A stretch of 64,000 nucleotides of DNA from positions 50,331,067 through 50,395,066 of the forward strand of contig OX359245.1 in the NCBI GenBank assembly GCA_947179485.1, read 5' to 3'. The stretch comes from Allacma fusca. Lineage: Eukaryota; Arthropoda; Collembola; Symphypleona; Sminthuridae. A program made the translations under genes and the position numbers. Positions 48,806 through 57,941 of this stretch are shown piece after piece. Positions within the stretch are counted from its first letter, which is position 1; each line of letters starts with the position of its first letter. The notes under the pieces are model-generated. The model saw only the letters and a list, made by a program, of their open reading frames with translations, did no database searches and had not been told where the DNA came from.

Positions 48806-49457
48806 TCACTTTGGCCCGTAAACCTCCGTTTCGGACGATAAAAATAATTCGTTACGCGCAAATAGCCGGAAGCGGCGATGGAGGGGGTGAAAACTTAAAA
48901 ACAGGAATCCAAATTCCCTACTATTCAAAGCTCGTGCATAGGCAGCTTTTATAAATGCGCTATTATCCGGGCATACTTGACTCGCAATACAGCGAATAAT
49001 TCTTTTATCTCTCGAAAACGGAAACAGCAGTAATATCTGGGTATTTACGATAGCTTCTCTTATGCAGGGGACAAAAGGATTTTGTAGAATAACAGCCACA
49101 CACTTTCAAATGATGGCTTATTTTTGTGAATAGATTATTTACAAGGTCGGTTAGTTCACAGCGTTTTTTCAAAACCGACAGCTGGTCGTCAATCACGACG
49201 AACGAATTGGGAACAATTTGTGACTCTGTAAGGGAAGTTACAAATGAGACGTCAGGGTCATTTAATTGGAAATCTGTAAAATCTTCTTGGATATAATCAC
49301 AGAGATAAATTACTTTTTCGATTTTTTTTGAAAAAATTTCGTCCCTTCTTCTAATGAGCTCCAATACACACTGGGTCTTTCCTGTAAAGGATTGTCCCAG
49401 AATTTGGATCGTGCTGGGAACCGGTATTTCCTTTGGAATAGTATTTTCAAAATCCAT
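48806..49457 (-). pseudogene. ATP: A32/FtsK-HerA-type packaging ATPase with 1-nt frameshift
   Basis: The first part (from 49457) begins MDFENTIPKEIPVPSTIQIL and has Walker A GQSFTGKTQ (about residue 22) and Walker B SFVVIDDQ. It then has NNLFTKISHHLKV, which is followed in Polinton ATPases by a sensor strand with Gln-Asn. That continuation is present in the +1 frame, starting around 49096: ILQNPFVPC, then RDKRIIRCIASQVCP, to the stop at 48806-48808. So the frame is broken at the GTGTGTGG run (complement 49096-49103), with one base too many. The whole is 652 nt, about 216 residues if one base is removed, a normal length for the family. These enzymes pump DNA into capsids. Programmed frameshifting is an alternative I consider less likely. 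Confidence 0.9.
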
Positions 49458-49563
49458 CGATATGTGACTCCAATATGCTGTGACGCGTGCAAAGACAAAT
49501 GAACACTATTTACATTTTACAAAATCCAATCAGTTTTTATTCTTTTATTTTACAACATAAAGG

Positions 49564-50221
49564 TTAAAATATATTTCTATTAATACAGAAACATTTTGCC
49601 CTATTTATCTGATATTTTTTTGCCGTGTTATATAAGCCTAAAGGGTTGAACCCATTTATAGTATTTACAAATTTGGTAACCATGTAATCGTTACGCATTT
49701 TATAATGTCTACTAAATTTACTCAAAAACTGTTCAAACGATTGTCCAATTCCCATACAATACAAAAATGTGACACAATAATAACCACATGAATAGCTTGA
49801 ACTGCTTTGCAAGGCCATGCAATTTTCTTTGACGATTTTTAATTGCTTGGGAATTTTAACTTGCTTGTAGTTGTAAATGGGCTGGCGAAATGAGTCCAAA
49901 TAGTAACACCTTGCTGCAGATACGATATATATTGCTATCCAGTGTTCACCTATAATATACATAATGCGGTTATAACGAATGTACATCACGACAATAACTA
50001 TATGAGAAAACTACTTTAGTGCTTCAAAAAGTGTTTATCTAATAGACATTTAAATTACCTGGTTCGTTGCTCCTTGCCGTGTTTATAACTAAAGCTTGGG
50101 GGAATTTTTCAAATGACAGCGATTGTTGTACGTTGTCAGCCGAGCAGACCACGACTGGGATAGAGAGTCCTTTAGCATTATACAGGGTAGTTAGACCGCG
50201 TTCGATGCTCGACGTATTCAT
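49564..50221 (-). CDS. PRO: adenovirus-type cysteine protease (maturation protease)
   Basis: Exons are 50059-50221 and 49564-49949, with a phase 1 intron (G|GTAATT donor, TTATAG acceptor); 549 nt, 182 residues. The catalytic His is in HWIAIYIV at the start of exon 2, followed by the acidic partner in YYLDSF. The oxyanion Gln and nucleophile are in LQSSSSYSCGYYCVTFL (Q, then the first Cys after SYS). This order H-D-Q-C matches the Ulp1/adenain clan. In adenoviruses and Polintons the enzyme cleaves virion precursor proteins. It lies between the ATPase and the major capsid gene as in other Polintons and appears intact. Confidence 0.92.
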
Positions 50222-50235
50222 TTTGTAAAATTGAA

Positions 50236-51670
50236 TTAGTCCACCGTGACAAACTTGTTTTTATCCACCTCTATACATTGCTGTCCCAAAATATACATTA
50301 TAATTGACGTATTTTGTTTGAGGGCCTCTCCAAATCTCAGGGATATTTTCATCTGCCCACTTTTATTGACAGAGAGGCTGTTTGAGGACAGTGGAAGCAA
50401 TTCTATGCATGTAAATGCATAACCTATCAGGATAATAAAGCACAAACATTTATTTCCACACACTTACAAAAATATATAATGTGTATTGCAACAAATGCAG
50501 GGGTAAATTACCTCGCTTCCAGTTTCTGATAGTCACCCCGTTCCCGACTATCTGTGAGGCTGCAAGCCGCCTTAAAGACCTCAAGGCAAGTGTCACATCA
50601 AAAACACCTGCTTCACCGTTTTGAAACTCGTAAGTAAACTCCCGGGACTCTTGCGTGTCGTTGCTCCATTGGAATGAAACATTGGAAATACTGTGTGGCT
50701 CAAAGTTGAAAGCACTCGACGATAGCTTTCCCAAGTATGCCTCAGTGGAAACGAACCCCAAGACTATGCACTTTGGTATTCTCGACAGAATGATAGAATC
50801 TGATTGGTAGGACGAGAGGCCCTTGGCTATATTAATACATTTGAGTTCGGTTGATGGGCATGGGAATTTCAAGGTTTTTCCTTCATTGAGTAATCTTCGA
50901 TGCAATTGAAGGACCCCGGTAGAGGCCACCTTTCGACTCATGTAGAGCGTTGCCTCGTTAAGAACCACACTATATGGGCAACCGGATATAGATGCTTTAA
51001 CATCTGTCTTGCAATCGAGGCAAAACTCTGGGTTGGAGCGTCGTAAAATTATTTTTAGTTCGGCAAGTGCCGGGATATAGCGCTGTTGCATAAACAAATT
51101 TGCAACAATGCTTCCACTACATACAAACTGTTGCGAATTTTTAGCGATGTTGTATCGTTCTGTAAACCCATTGTTATTGGTGGAATAGTCGTTAAAGTTG
51201 TCATCAGGGTAATAGAAGCAGTCCTTAAGTTTCCCAGCCTTTTCTTCTGGGCTAGTAGATAACACTTTGTGGAAGTAGGCCAAGTGCGGGTAATTCCCGT
51301 AACTATCATAAATCGGCACATTGTTTAGAAATATTTGCACATTTGAAAAAAACGAGTCGAAAAACAAGTTTGAGGGGCAAACCAAATCCGTCGAATCACA
51401 CACGTTTCCATCACTCCTCACAATTTTTGCCTTAATTTTCAAGAAACTATCCGCCAAGTCAAAGTAACTGCTTGAATCCCCCGACACCATAAAATGCAGT
51501 GGCTGATAATTGTCTGAAAACGACTCTACAGGGTAGTAGGGGAGATAATCAACACTGTTTAACGTGCTGACGTCAGTGGGAAAGTTTTGAAATGGTAGTA
51601 GTTCACTTCTAATCGATTCTTGAGACCCACTAAACACTGTTGGGTCATCCTGAAAAACTGACGACTCCAT
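50236..51670 (-). CDS. major capsid protein, F54H12.2-type double jelly-roll
   Basis: Exons are 50512-51670 and 50236-50423, with a phase 1 intron (G|GTAATT donor, TGATAG acceptor); 1347 nt, 448 residues. The protein follows the F54H12.2-like family: an N-terminal YLPYYPV segment, YFDLADSFLKIKAKIV, SNLFFDSFFSNVQIFLNNV, YPHLAYFHKVLSTSPEEKAG, a central RYIPALAELKIILRRS, and a C-terminal end GQMKISLRFGEAL...IEVDKNKFVTVD. Members are the Polinton/adintovirus hexon-like major capsid proteins that build the icosahedral shell. The second exon encodes the last beta-strands, so splicing is needed for a complete fold. It is flanked by the protease and the core protein, the expected neighbours. No break is seen. 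Confidence 0.88.
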
Positions 51671-51696
51671 ATCTGCAGCGAATTGTGAGAGGAAAC

Positions 51697-52086
51697 CTAA
51701 TGTCGTGTTCCACAGTTTCTTTTAATAGTTGATTTTCTTCTGCGTCTTGCTCCACCACTCTGCAATGGCTTTGGATTTACCCTTCCTTTCCTCACCCTCC
51801 TGGTAACCCTTCTGCCACCAGTTTTGGAATTGCGTTTGCGTATTCGCCCACCTGTCTGCCTCCTTCGACGTCTGTGGCCGGAAGAAGATTGCTTGTGTGA
51901 TTGAGTTAAGGGCACAAGATAGGATGAAGAATCGGTGGAGAGTCCGGTACCCCCGCCCAGTCCAGTAATGCGGGTGTCTATACGACCACCCACCTGATAA
52001 TTAATCATGTCTCCGCCTTCGTCGTTGTGGTGAGGGGGTTCTAATGTACATGCGTCCTGGTCGTCTTTGCAAACAATATCCCTCAT
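51697..52086 (-). CDS. arginine-rich core/DNA-condensing protein
   Basis: One exon, 129 residues. The N-terminal part is acidic to neutral. From about residue 70 there are dense basic runs (GHRRRRRQTGGRIRKR, GGRRVTRRVRKGR, GGARRRRKSTIKR) separated by GG. Such a composition resembles adenovirus core proteins and would neutralise packaged DNA. The TGG repeats could include protease sites. It sits between the two capsid genes, 1 bp from the minor capsid stop. Confidence 0.72.
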   Translation of the reverse strand: MRDIVCKDDQDACTLEPPHHNDEGGDMINYQVGGRIDTRITGLGGGTGLSTDSSSYLVPLTQSHKQSSSGHRRRRRQTGGRIRKRNSKTGGRRVTRRVRKGRVNPKPLQSGGARRRRKSTIKRNCGTRH

Positions 52087-52087
52087 C

Positions 52088-53647
52088 TTAATATTTTGGT
52101 CTTAAATGAAGGCTGATCACTGTCTCCGAGTCCGGAACAAATTCACTATTTCTCAGGAATTCGTCTAAAAATTTCACGCGCAGTTTTGACACTATGTCGC
52201 TTGTCAGTCCCAGGTAAACAACTGGTTCGAAATTAATAGTTGTTGGGGTATTATAGTTTCCACTTGCCAAATCCGTGTCACGCAAAAGGGGGAGGGTAAA
52301 ATTAGAGTAGTAATTATTTTGAACACAATCTGCTAGAATTAAAAGCCGTTTGGCCTCACCAGCTTCTTTTGGTGGGAAGTAAATGTGTTGGTTGTCATCT
52401 ATAAAGTTTTCTTGGTTTTCCTTTGCAATAATATCTGGAGACACGGTAAAGCGTACCCCTTGTTTAAAAATGGCACTTGCAGCGATTCCAAAAAAACCGT
52501 TTAGTGTGGATGAAAGCAAAATTGCTGCATGTGCGGGTAGGCCACAAACAAAGATTTCTCCGCTTTTAATTTCGAATTTAATGTCATATTCTCGAAATTT
52601 TTGAGTGTTGAATGTTGTATTTATTCCTGTAATAACGTCGTCTGCATCCCTACTCTTAGGCTCTTTCATATAGTAAAGCTGTCTACTGTACAGTCCAAAT
52701 GTAAAATAAATTCTCTCTCGCTTCTCAATTTTTTTAAGTTGTTCCTCGCTGGCATCAAGTTCACTAACAAATGTGCCCACTGTAAACCGGTTTGAAACAA
52801 AGCCAAAAGCGTCGGCCACTTTTGGTGGAATTAAAACAAACTGCCCAGGTTTTGAGGTAAATGATTTAAATTCCAGCGTTGTTTTCCCATTATCCAACCG
52901 ATTAAATTCCAAGTCAAAGCCATTATCTTCCAAACTTTTATTAATAGCATCCACAAACGAGGTTAGATTTGCATGACCTTTATTGACGTGTGCATATAGC
53001 GATTCGTATATATTGTCCACAAATATTATGTTCTCTGCTGCGGCCTTATCACTGGAAAATTTGACCAACTCCACATCAAGAGACTCCCCCTTAGTAAACG
53101 ATTGGCTAAAAGCGCTTTCTTTGCACGTCTCACTGGCTGAATGTGTGCCTAAATAAAAATGCAGGCGCTGAAACCCAAACAAAGTGGCTAACTTACTGGG
53201 AATTCGCAAGTGCTCATCTTCCGCCAATTCTCCAACCTTTATTTCCACCAAAAACTCTGGTTCTGGGTTACTTGTTATTATAGTTGTTTTAAACCAAACT
53301 GGTATTTTTTCGTTTTTAAAAGAGTCGTTGAGCCGACCAATAAAACCAATCAGGTCATCACCGGAAATGTTTTGAGTGAATTTCCTTACGACGGGGGGTT
53401 GGATGTTAGGGAAAAGTGGTTGCTCGGGGGTAATTGGTTCGACAGGAGTTGGGTCTGGAACTATTTGGCTAGGGTCTCTTAATGTAAATCTCAAGCTGAC
53501 TACACCAATTTCATACGCACTCTGTGTACACACGATTGGTGTCTTAAATGTGGCAACCAAATTGTTAGGTGTCGAGCTGGCGTTCATGTTGCTGCTCAAC
53601 GTCATCCATATGGGTTTGTGTTCCGTTAGATGATTTACGATCGACAT
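52088..53647 (-). CDS. minor capsid (penton-like) protein
   Basis: One open exon, 519 residues. The N-terminal half has the arrangement typical of Polinton minor capsid proteins: MTLSSNMNASSTPNNLVATF, then a strand set including YEIGVVSLRFTLRD. Duplicated-looking blocks follow, in which a FV/D--N-SL or FI-RLNDSF helix precedes a LATLFGF or VADAFGF motif. The C-terminal part ends VVYLGLTSDIVSKLRVKF and ETVISLHLRPKY, resembling the terminal jelly-roll strands. Its start overlaps the last exon of the integrase gene by 83 nt in a different frame. Role assignment (vertex capsomer) is by resemblance and gene position. Confidence 0.7.
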   Translation of the reverse strand: MSIVNHLTEHKPIWMTLSSNMNASSTPNNLVATFKTPIVCTQSAYEIGVVSLRFTLRDPSQIVPDPTPVEPITPEQPLFPNIQPPVVRKFTQNISGDDLIGFIGRLNDSFKNEKIPVWFKTTIITSNPEPEFLVEIKVGELAEDEHLRIPSKLATLFGFQRLHFYLGTHSASETCKESAFSQSFTKGESLDVELVKFSSDKAAAENIIFVDNIYESLYAHVNKGHANLTSFVDAINKSLEDNGFDLEFNRLDNGKTTLEFKSFTSKPGQFVLIPPKVADAFGFVSNRFTVGTFVSELDASEEQLKKIEKRERIYFTFGLYSRQLYYMKEPKSRDADDVITGINTTFNTQKFREYDIKFEIKSGEIFVCGLPAHAAILLSSTLNGFFGIAASAIFKQGVRFTVSPDIIAKENQENFIDDNQHIYFPPKEAGEAKRLLILADCVQNNYYSNFTLPLLRDTDLASGNYNTPTTINFEPVVYLGLTSDIVSKLRVKFLDEFLRNSEFVPDSETVISLHLRPKY

Positions 53648-54794
53648 CTTCAGGTTTTAAAACGTTTTGGTCTCGTCCCTGCTCCACCAATGACAACTCT
53701 TGCAAATAAAATTTTCCCTCGAGTGGCTCGTATGTGCCCAAGGTTACGAGGCTATATGTGTAAGGATGAGTATTGTGTACACCTCCCACTTCAAATATCT
53801 CGCGGGAAAAGTTCTCGCTGTAACCTATTTCAAAAATAATTTAATTTCTAAACGTTTCGAATAAAATTGATACGTTTTAATGCAATTATGCAAATATATT
53901 GTTTACCATACCCTTTTCAAAAAGGATCTTATGACGTCCTATACGGACCTGGTCACCGATAGCAAGCACAGAAGGCCTTCTGGGTAACGACTTCTGGTGT
54001 ATGTACTTTTTATATACTTGCCACCACACATCAAAGCTGTCTTCAGGTTTTATAGAGGCAGGACTCCTCTTAGTTGAGCTATGCACTGTGTGATTGTAGC
54101 TTGTAACAAAGTCTTGGAGTTTATCGTCAAATTTAAAGGTATTATGATGTGTTAAGTACCTCTGAATCCTAGTGAACAATGTTTTGATTAACACCTCGGC
54201 TGCAGCACTCTTAATGGGCGAGGAAGTAGAATAAGGCACAATGTGGTGTTCATCTAAGAGGCCAAGAAAAGCCCGTGACCGAAATTCAGTCCCTGTACAA
54301 ATAAGTATGCCAATTTTATTTTATAAGCGCTATAATTTACATCTCCGGATCTAACACAAGCCAACTTGCTTACCTTCGTCTGTCCACAAGTAGTCGGGTT
54401 TTCCAGGGCTGGCTTCCTTAAGGATGGATTTAAACGCCTTAATTACGTGTTCTGAACTTTTTGATTTTAGCATTCGACAGTATGCATACTTACTAAGAAA
54501 ATCAATGCATACAAACACACACTTGTTACAGTTGTTATACGGGACCCACTTTTCCGATAATATTTTCAAATCTGCACACCAGGTAGAATTCACCAATCCC
54601 ACTTGTACTTTTCGCCTCGTAAATTTCCGCTTTATGGGCTTGTGTAGGCTGTAACTTCGAATGGTTTGAAGTTCAGCCTCAACTGCCTTCTTATCCGTCC
54701 ACTTTTTCCTCTGTCTCAAAAACCCATCAAGGCCAGAAAACGACCCCGACAGTCTTTGATTTGCGTAGCTCCTCCTTATTTCTCCAGAGCCCAT
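53565..54794 (-). CDS. INT: retroviral-type DDE integrase
   Basis: Exons are 54374-54794, 53912-54292 and 53565-53824 (1062 nt, 353 residues). Both introns are phase 1 (G|GTAAGC and G|GTATGG donors; GTACAG and AAATAG acceptors). Catalytic acids are visible: D in STWCADLKIL, D in YLWTDE, and E in IKSAAAEVLIKTL. Upstream is an N-terminal GSFSGLDGFLRQRKKW helix. After the core come YNHTVHSSTKRSPASI and a C-terminal SH3/chromo-like part: RIGRHKILFEKG, then REIFEV and LEGKFYLQELSLV. This enzyme inserts the element and makes the 6-bp duplication. No disabling change is seen. The 3' exon runs into the start of the minor capsid gene. Confidence 0.92.
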
Positions 54795-55288
54795 TTTACA
54801 GATGTGAGCACCTTTATAAATTTAGTGAGCACATCTTCGTGGCAATTGGGATTAAGAACGAATGTGTTGAAGCAAATTTCACACAACTGAATCGTTTCCA
54901 ACAAAGCAAACTCATACACAATGATACCCTTACAAAGTTCCTGGTAATCAAAACATGTCTCTAGATGGAACTGCTGCTCCGTATAATCCTCTTCTAATGA
55001 GTCACTTTTACAATACTGGCATTTAGAGTTCCAAAATGATTTGTATGCCTTGACCCAATACGAAGTATCGAAAATTTTGTCCGGGTTTAAAATTCCATTG
55101 TTAGACCTCGAGATTTCCCGAGCAGCAGCGTCGATTTGACGAATAGTTTTTTTCGTCAAATAAATTGTTGCGCAGCGTTTACAGTACTGCTTGAAATCGT
55201 GCACTTGTAACTTTACTATATGGCCTGCTTTTAGCCTATGCAAATAACTAAACCGGCAAGAACAACATTTCAAGTCTTTTACTTTCAT
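54776..55288 (-). CDS. zinc-ribbon-like protein overlapping integrase start
   Basis: One exon, 170 residues. There are four Cys pairs: KCCSCRF, YCKRCATI, KCQYCKS and LCEICFN, with further single Cys and His. This suggests two or more zinc-binding sites. The last 19 nt overlap the ATG region of the integrase in another frame. It may be an independent DNA- or RNA-binding regulator, or an N-terminal extension of integrase fused by splicing. I see no good splice pair for the latter. No family recognised. Confidence 0.55.
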   Translation of the reverse strand: MKVKDLKCCSCRFSYLHRLKAGHIVKLQVHDFKQYCKRCATIYLTKKTIRQIDAAAREISRSNNGILNPDKIFDTSYWVKAYKSFWNSKCQYCKSDSLEEDYTEQQFHLETCFDYQELCKGIIVYEFALLETIQLCEICFNTFVLNPNCHEDVLTKFIKVLTSVKWALEK

Positions 55289-55617
55289 TTTTACTTTCCG
55301 AGTTTTTGAACCGGAATTTAACTAGACTACTCTAAATGCTTGGAGTGACTGGTGTGGCTCATGTCGATTTACTGTGGTATATATGCCATCAAAAACAAGT
55401 GTTAGATGCAAACAATGTTTATTACAACGATTACAAAACGAACAATGAAATTACAAAAAGAAACGGTTGGATATTATAGTACGATGTGGCAACCACGACT
55501 ACAACGACAAAGGTATGCGCATATAAACATGTGTACACACTCAATTATAGTTCATTAGCATTAATATAATCTGGCACCAAATACATTTTCCTAAATAATG
55601 GTTAACAAAAACGAGTA
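55289..55617. other. spacer between zinc protein and membrane protein 2
   Basis: AT-rich, no gene seen. It should hold the promoter of the leftward integrase/zinc-protein unit and the 3' end signals of membrane protein 2. Confidence 0.35.
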
Positions 55618-57375
55618 TTAACGACGGAACATTTGACGAAGTTTGGCGATTGCAGTATCTTTGGCCATACGGGGGAGCGGGGCTCGTCCAGGATGTGGAT
55701 TAGCTCCACCACGCCCTTGATCATCTGCAGCTGGCTCAGCTTCATCCACTTCTACAAGATCTGGGGCAAATTGGTTCATTTCCACTTCAACGACGTGGTG
55801 GTCAGGTCTATCATTATTAAAGTTTAAAATTGCTGGCTGGTCACCAAAGTCGTCGGGGTCGATCTCATTGGCCGGGTCCAACAGAGGATTTCCACCGGCT
55901 TCGATAAAGGCGGGAAGCAGTTGGTCATCGTAACGCTCAGCCCGCACCTGCTGGCGTTGGAGTTGATCTATTATGTCGTTTGCACGGTCTGCCGGGCCAT
56001 CCACAGCTCGCAACTGGTCTAACACTGTGAAACAAATTAATACGCCGTAAAACACCCATTGTAATAGTTAACGAGTTATACGGTCGGTTTTCATATTACT
56101 GGACTTTAAACTCACCCTCACACCTAAGTGCTATGTCCTCGGGATCAGCTTCGTGTCTCAACAGGTCTTGTAGCCAAGCACGTATGTTGTTCCGTCGAGC
56201 ATATCGATTGATAGCCGGAACAAATCCATGGATATTAGCAGCGTCCACGGGATTCACCTGTGGCCTGTATTCTCTGGGACGTCTTTGCATCAACCAGAAC
56301 GCAACGTACCCAAAAGCACCCAAGATAACGGCACCAGCAACACTTAGCAGCCCTGGAAAATTAACTGCAATAAATTAGTCAAGAACCGGTTGTAATGTCT
56401 GCAGGAAGAGTTGAAACAAGGACTGAAGGACTGAAATAAGGACTGAAGGACTGAAATAAGGACTGAAGGACTGAAATAAGGACTGAAGGACTGAAATAAG
56501 GACTGAAGGACTGAAATAAGGACTGAAGGACTGAAATAAGGACTGAAGGACTGAAATAAGGACTGAAGGACTGAAATTAGGACTGAAGGACTGAAATAAG
56601 GACTGAAGGACTGAAATAAGGACTGAAGGACTGAAATAAGGACTGAAGGACTGAAATAAGGACTGAAGGACTGAAATAAGGACTGAAGGACTGAAATAAG
56701 GACTGAAGGACTGAAATAAGGACTGAAGGACTGAAATAAGGACTGAAGGACTGAAATAAGGACTGAAGGACTGAAATAAGGACTGAAGGACTGAAATAAG
56801 GACTGAAGGACTGAAATAAGGACTGAAGGACTGAAATAAGGACTGAAGGACTGAAATAAGGACTGAAGGACTGAAATAAGGACTGAAGGACTGAAATAAG
56901 GACTGAAAGACTGAAATAAGGACTGAAGGACTGAAATAAGGACTGAAGGACTGAAATAAGGACTGAAGGACTGAAATAAGGACCGAAGGACTGAAATAAG
57001 GACTGAAGGACTGGAATATGGAATAAAGTTATCAAAACTCACCCGTGACGGACCAATCAATCGTAGCCACAGCCCGTACAACTGTTTCAGCACAATCAGG
57101 TTCACTACAATCTGCTGGCGACCTTGCAAACCCAATGACTCCTTCCCCCAATTGCGCAATGTCACGCACACATTGACCTGCTTGCTGGAACAAAATTCCC
57201 CAGTTGCAATCTGGACTACTGGTACAGGCGTGGCACGACTTCAATAAATTACAAACTAAAAACGAAAAAGTTTACCATTGTCACCTCAACCTTTAATCGA
57301 CAAATTGAAATAAATTTTAATTATTATTATAAAGCTAATTGTAATAAAAACCCACAGCTACTTACAATTATCCAT
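55618..57375 (-). CDS. Cys-rich single-pass membrane protein 2 (PSI-like ectodomain)
   Basis: Four exons: 57366-57375, 57043-57255, 56116-56352 and 55618-56024 (867 nt, 288 residues). All introns are phase 1 (T|GTAAGT, G|GTGAGT and G|GTGAGT donors; TTTTAG, TCCAG and CACAG acceptors). The ectodomain has SCHACTSSPDCNWG followed by QQAGQC, spaced like a PSI domain core (C-x2-C-x5-C-x-W). One hydrophobic helix follows (LSVAGAVILGAFGYVAFWLM), then a basic stop-transfer QRRPREYRP and an acidic cytoplasmic tail ending in KLRQMFRR. Intron 2 contains the whole right 20-bp array, so expression requires splicing across about 690 bp. The exon plan parallels the gene at 36064-37233. Function unknown; a surface protein of a virion or infected cell is a guess. 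Confidence 0.65.
56412..57021. repeat. right minisatellite array of the 20-bp unit, inside an intron
   Basis: About 30 copies of AAATAAGGACTGAAGGACTG in the same orientation as the left array, with only a few substituted units (for example near 56577, 56907 and 56984). It lies between the splice donor at 57042 and the acceptor at 56353 of membrane protein 2. The long open frame through it is an artefact of the repeat period. Confidence 0.95.
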
Positions 57376-57781
57376 GGCAACAAAACAATAAATTAAAACC
57401 GAAACTATCCTAATTACTAAATCAATTTTAAGTACAGCCAAAGGTGGGTGTTCGCGACAACGGCAAGATTCCCAAAAAAAACTTCAGATACAAAACATTA
57501 GAAGGCCAAAATGTCAACAAGTAACTAATTACGTTTACCTTACGACGTTCCACAGTGCGTTAGCCAATCACCACGCGTGAGGGTCCTTCAGGTCTTTTTT
57601 GCCGAAGGCAGCCCAATCACAACACAACTCCTTCCCCACCACCATTTTAACATCCATCTGTAATAACTATTACTCAAACCCTATGCATAGAGTCTTAAGC
57701 GTTTAATTAATAATAATCAACCAAATAACACGCAATACCGACAGGTCACGCAAAGTATGTAAACATCGAATTTACATACCT
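57376..57781. other. right subterminal spacer of the Polinton
   Basis: No gene is seen. It should hold the promoter of membrane protein 2, which points away from the terminus. Confidence 0.4.
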
Positions 57782-57935
57782 ATAATGCATATTATATGCA
57801 TATAGCATCATTCTGTGATTAATGACTAGGTCTATAGACCATTTAATCGGAATTTCACGGCCGATCCCAACAACGAAACGAACAAACATGCCCAGAGGGC
57901 AAATGCAACGAAGTTTTCCGTTAAAACCTTCTTCT
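57782..57935 (-). repeat. Polinton right terminal inverted repeat (154 bp)
   Basis: This is the reverse complement of 30949-31102 with 3 mismatches, ending CCTTCTTCT at the element edge. Confidence 0.95.
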
Positions 57936-57941
57936 CGCATG
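57936..57941. repeat. target-site duplication CGCATG, right copy
   Basis: Identical to 30943-30948. One copy belongs to the original GH16 exon and the other was made on insertion. Confidence 0.93.

Larger units (their letters stand above)
30949..57935. mobile_element. complete Maverick/Polinton, 26,987 bp, with extra cargo
   Basis: The termini are 154-bp inverted repeats, flanked by the 6-bp duplication CGCATG, and the GH16 exon resumes in frame across the site. Inside are the Polinton hallmarks: family B polymerase, DDE integrase, packaging ATPase, adenain-like protease, major and minor capsid proteins and a basic core protein. Morphogenesis genes and integrase form one leftward block (47.3-57.4 kb). 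The left third holds accessory genes: JmjC, membrane protein, RING, tail-anchored protein and PIF1 helicase. Near-identical termini argue for recent insertion, but the ATPase, helicase and RING genes carry disabling changes. The other predicted proteins are open once introns are removed. Confidence 0.95.

Noticed and set aside
53565..54794. LTR retrotransposon or retrovirus, on the basis of the DDE integrase
   Set aside because: There is no reverse transcriptase, RNase H or LTR. The integrase sits in a capsid/ATPase/protease/polB block with Polinton termini.
54776..55288. Zinc protein and integrase as one fused protein
   Set aside because: The two frames overlap by only 19 nt, and I found no convincing donor-acceptor pair that joins them in frame.
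56344..57171. 275-codon and 152-codon ORFs of the same pattern through the right array
   Set aside because: Same repeat artefact, and the array lies between a good splice donor and acceptor of membrane protein 2.
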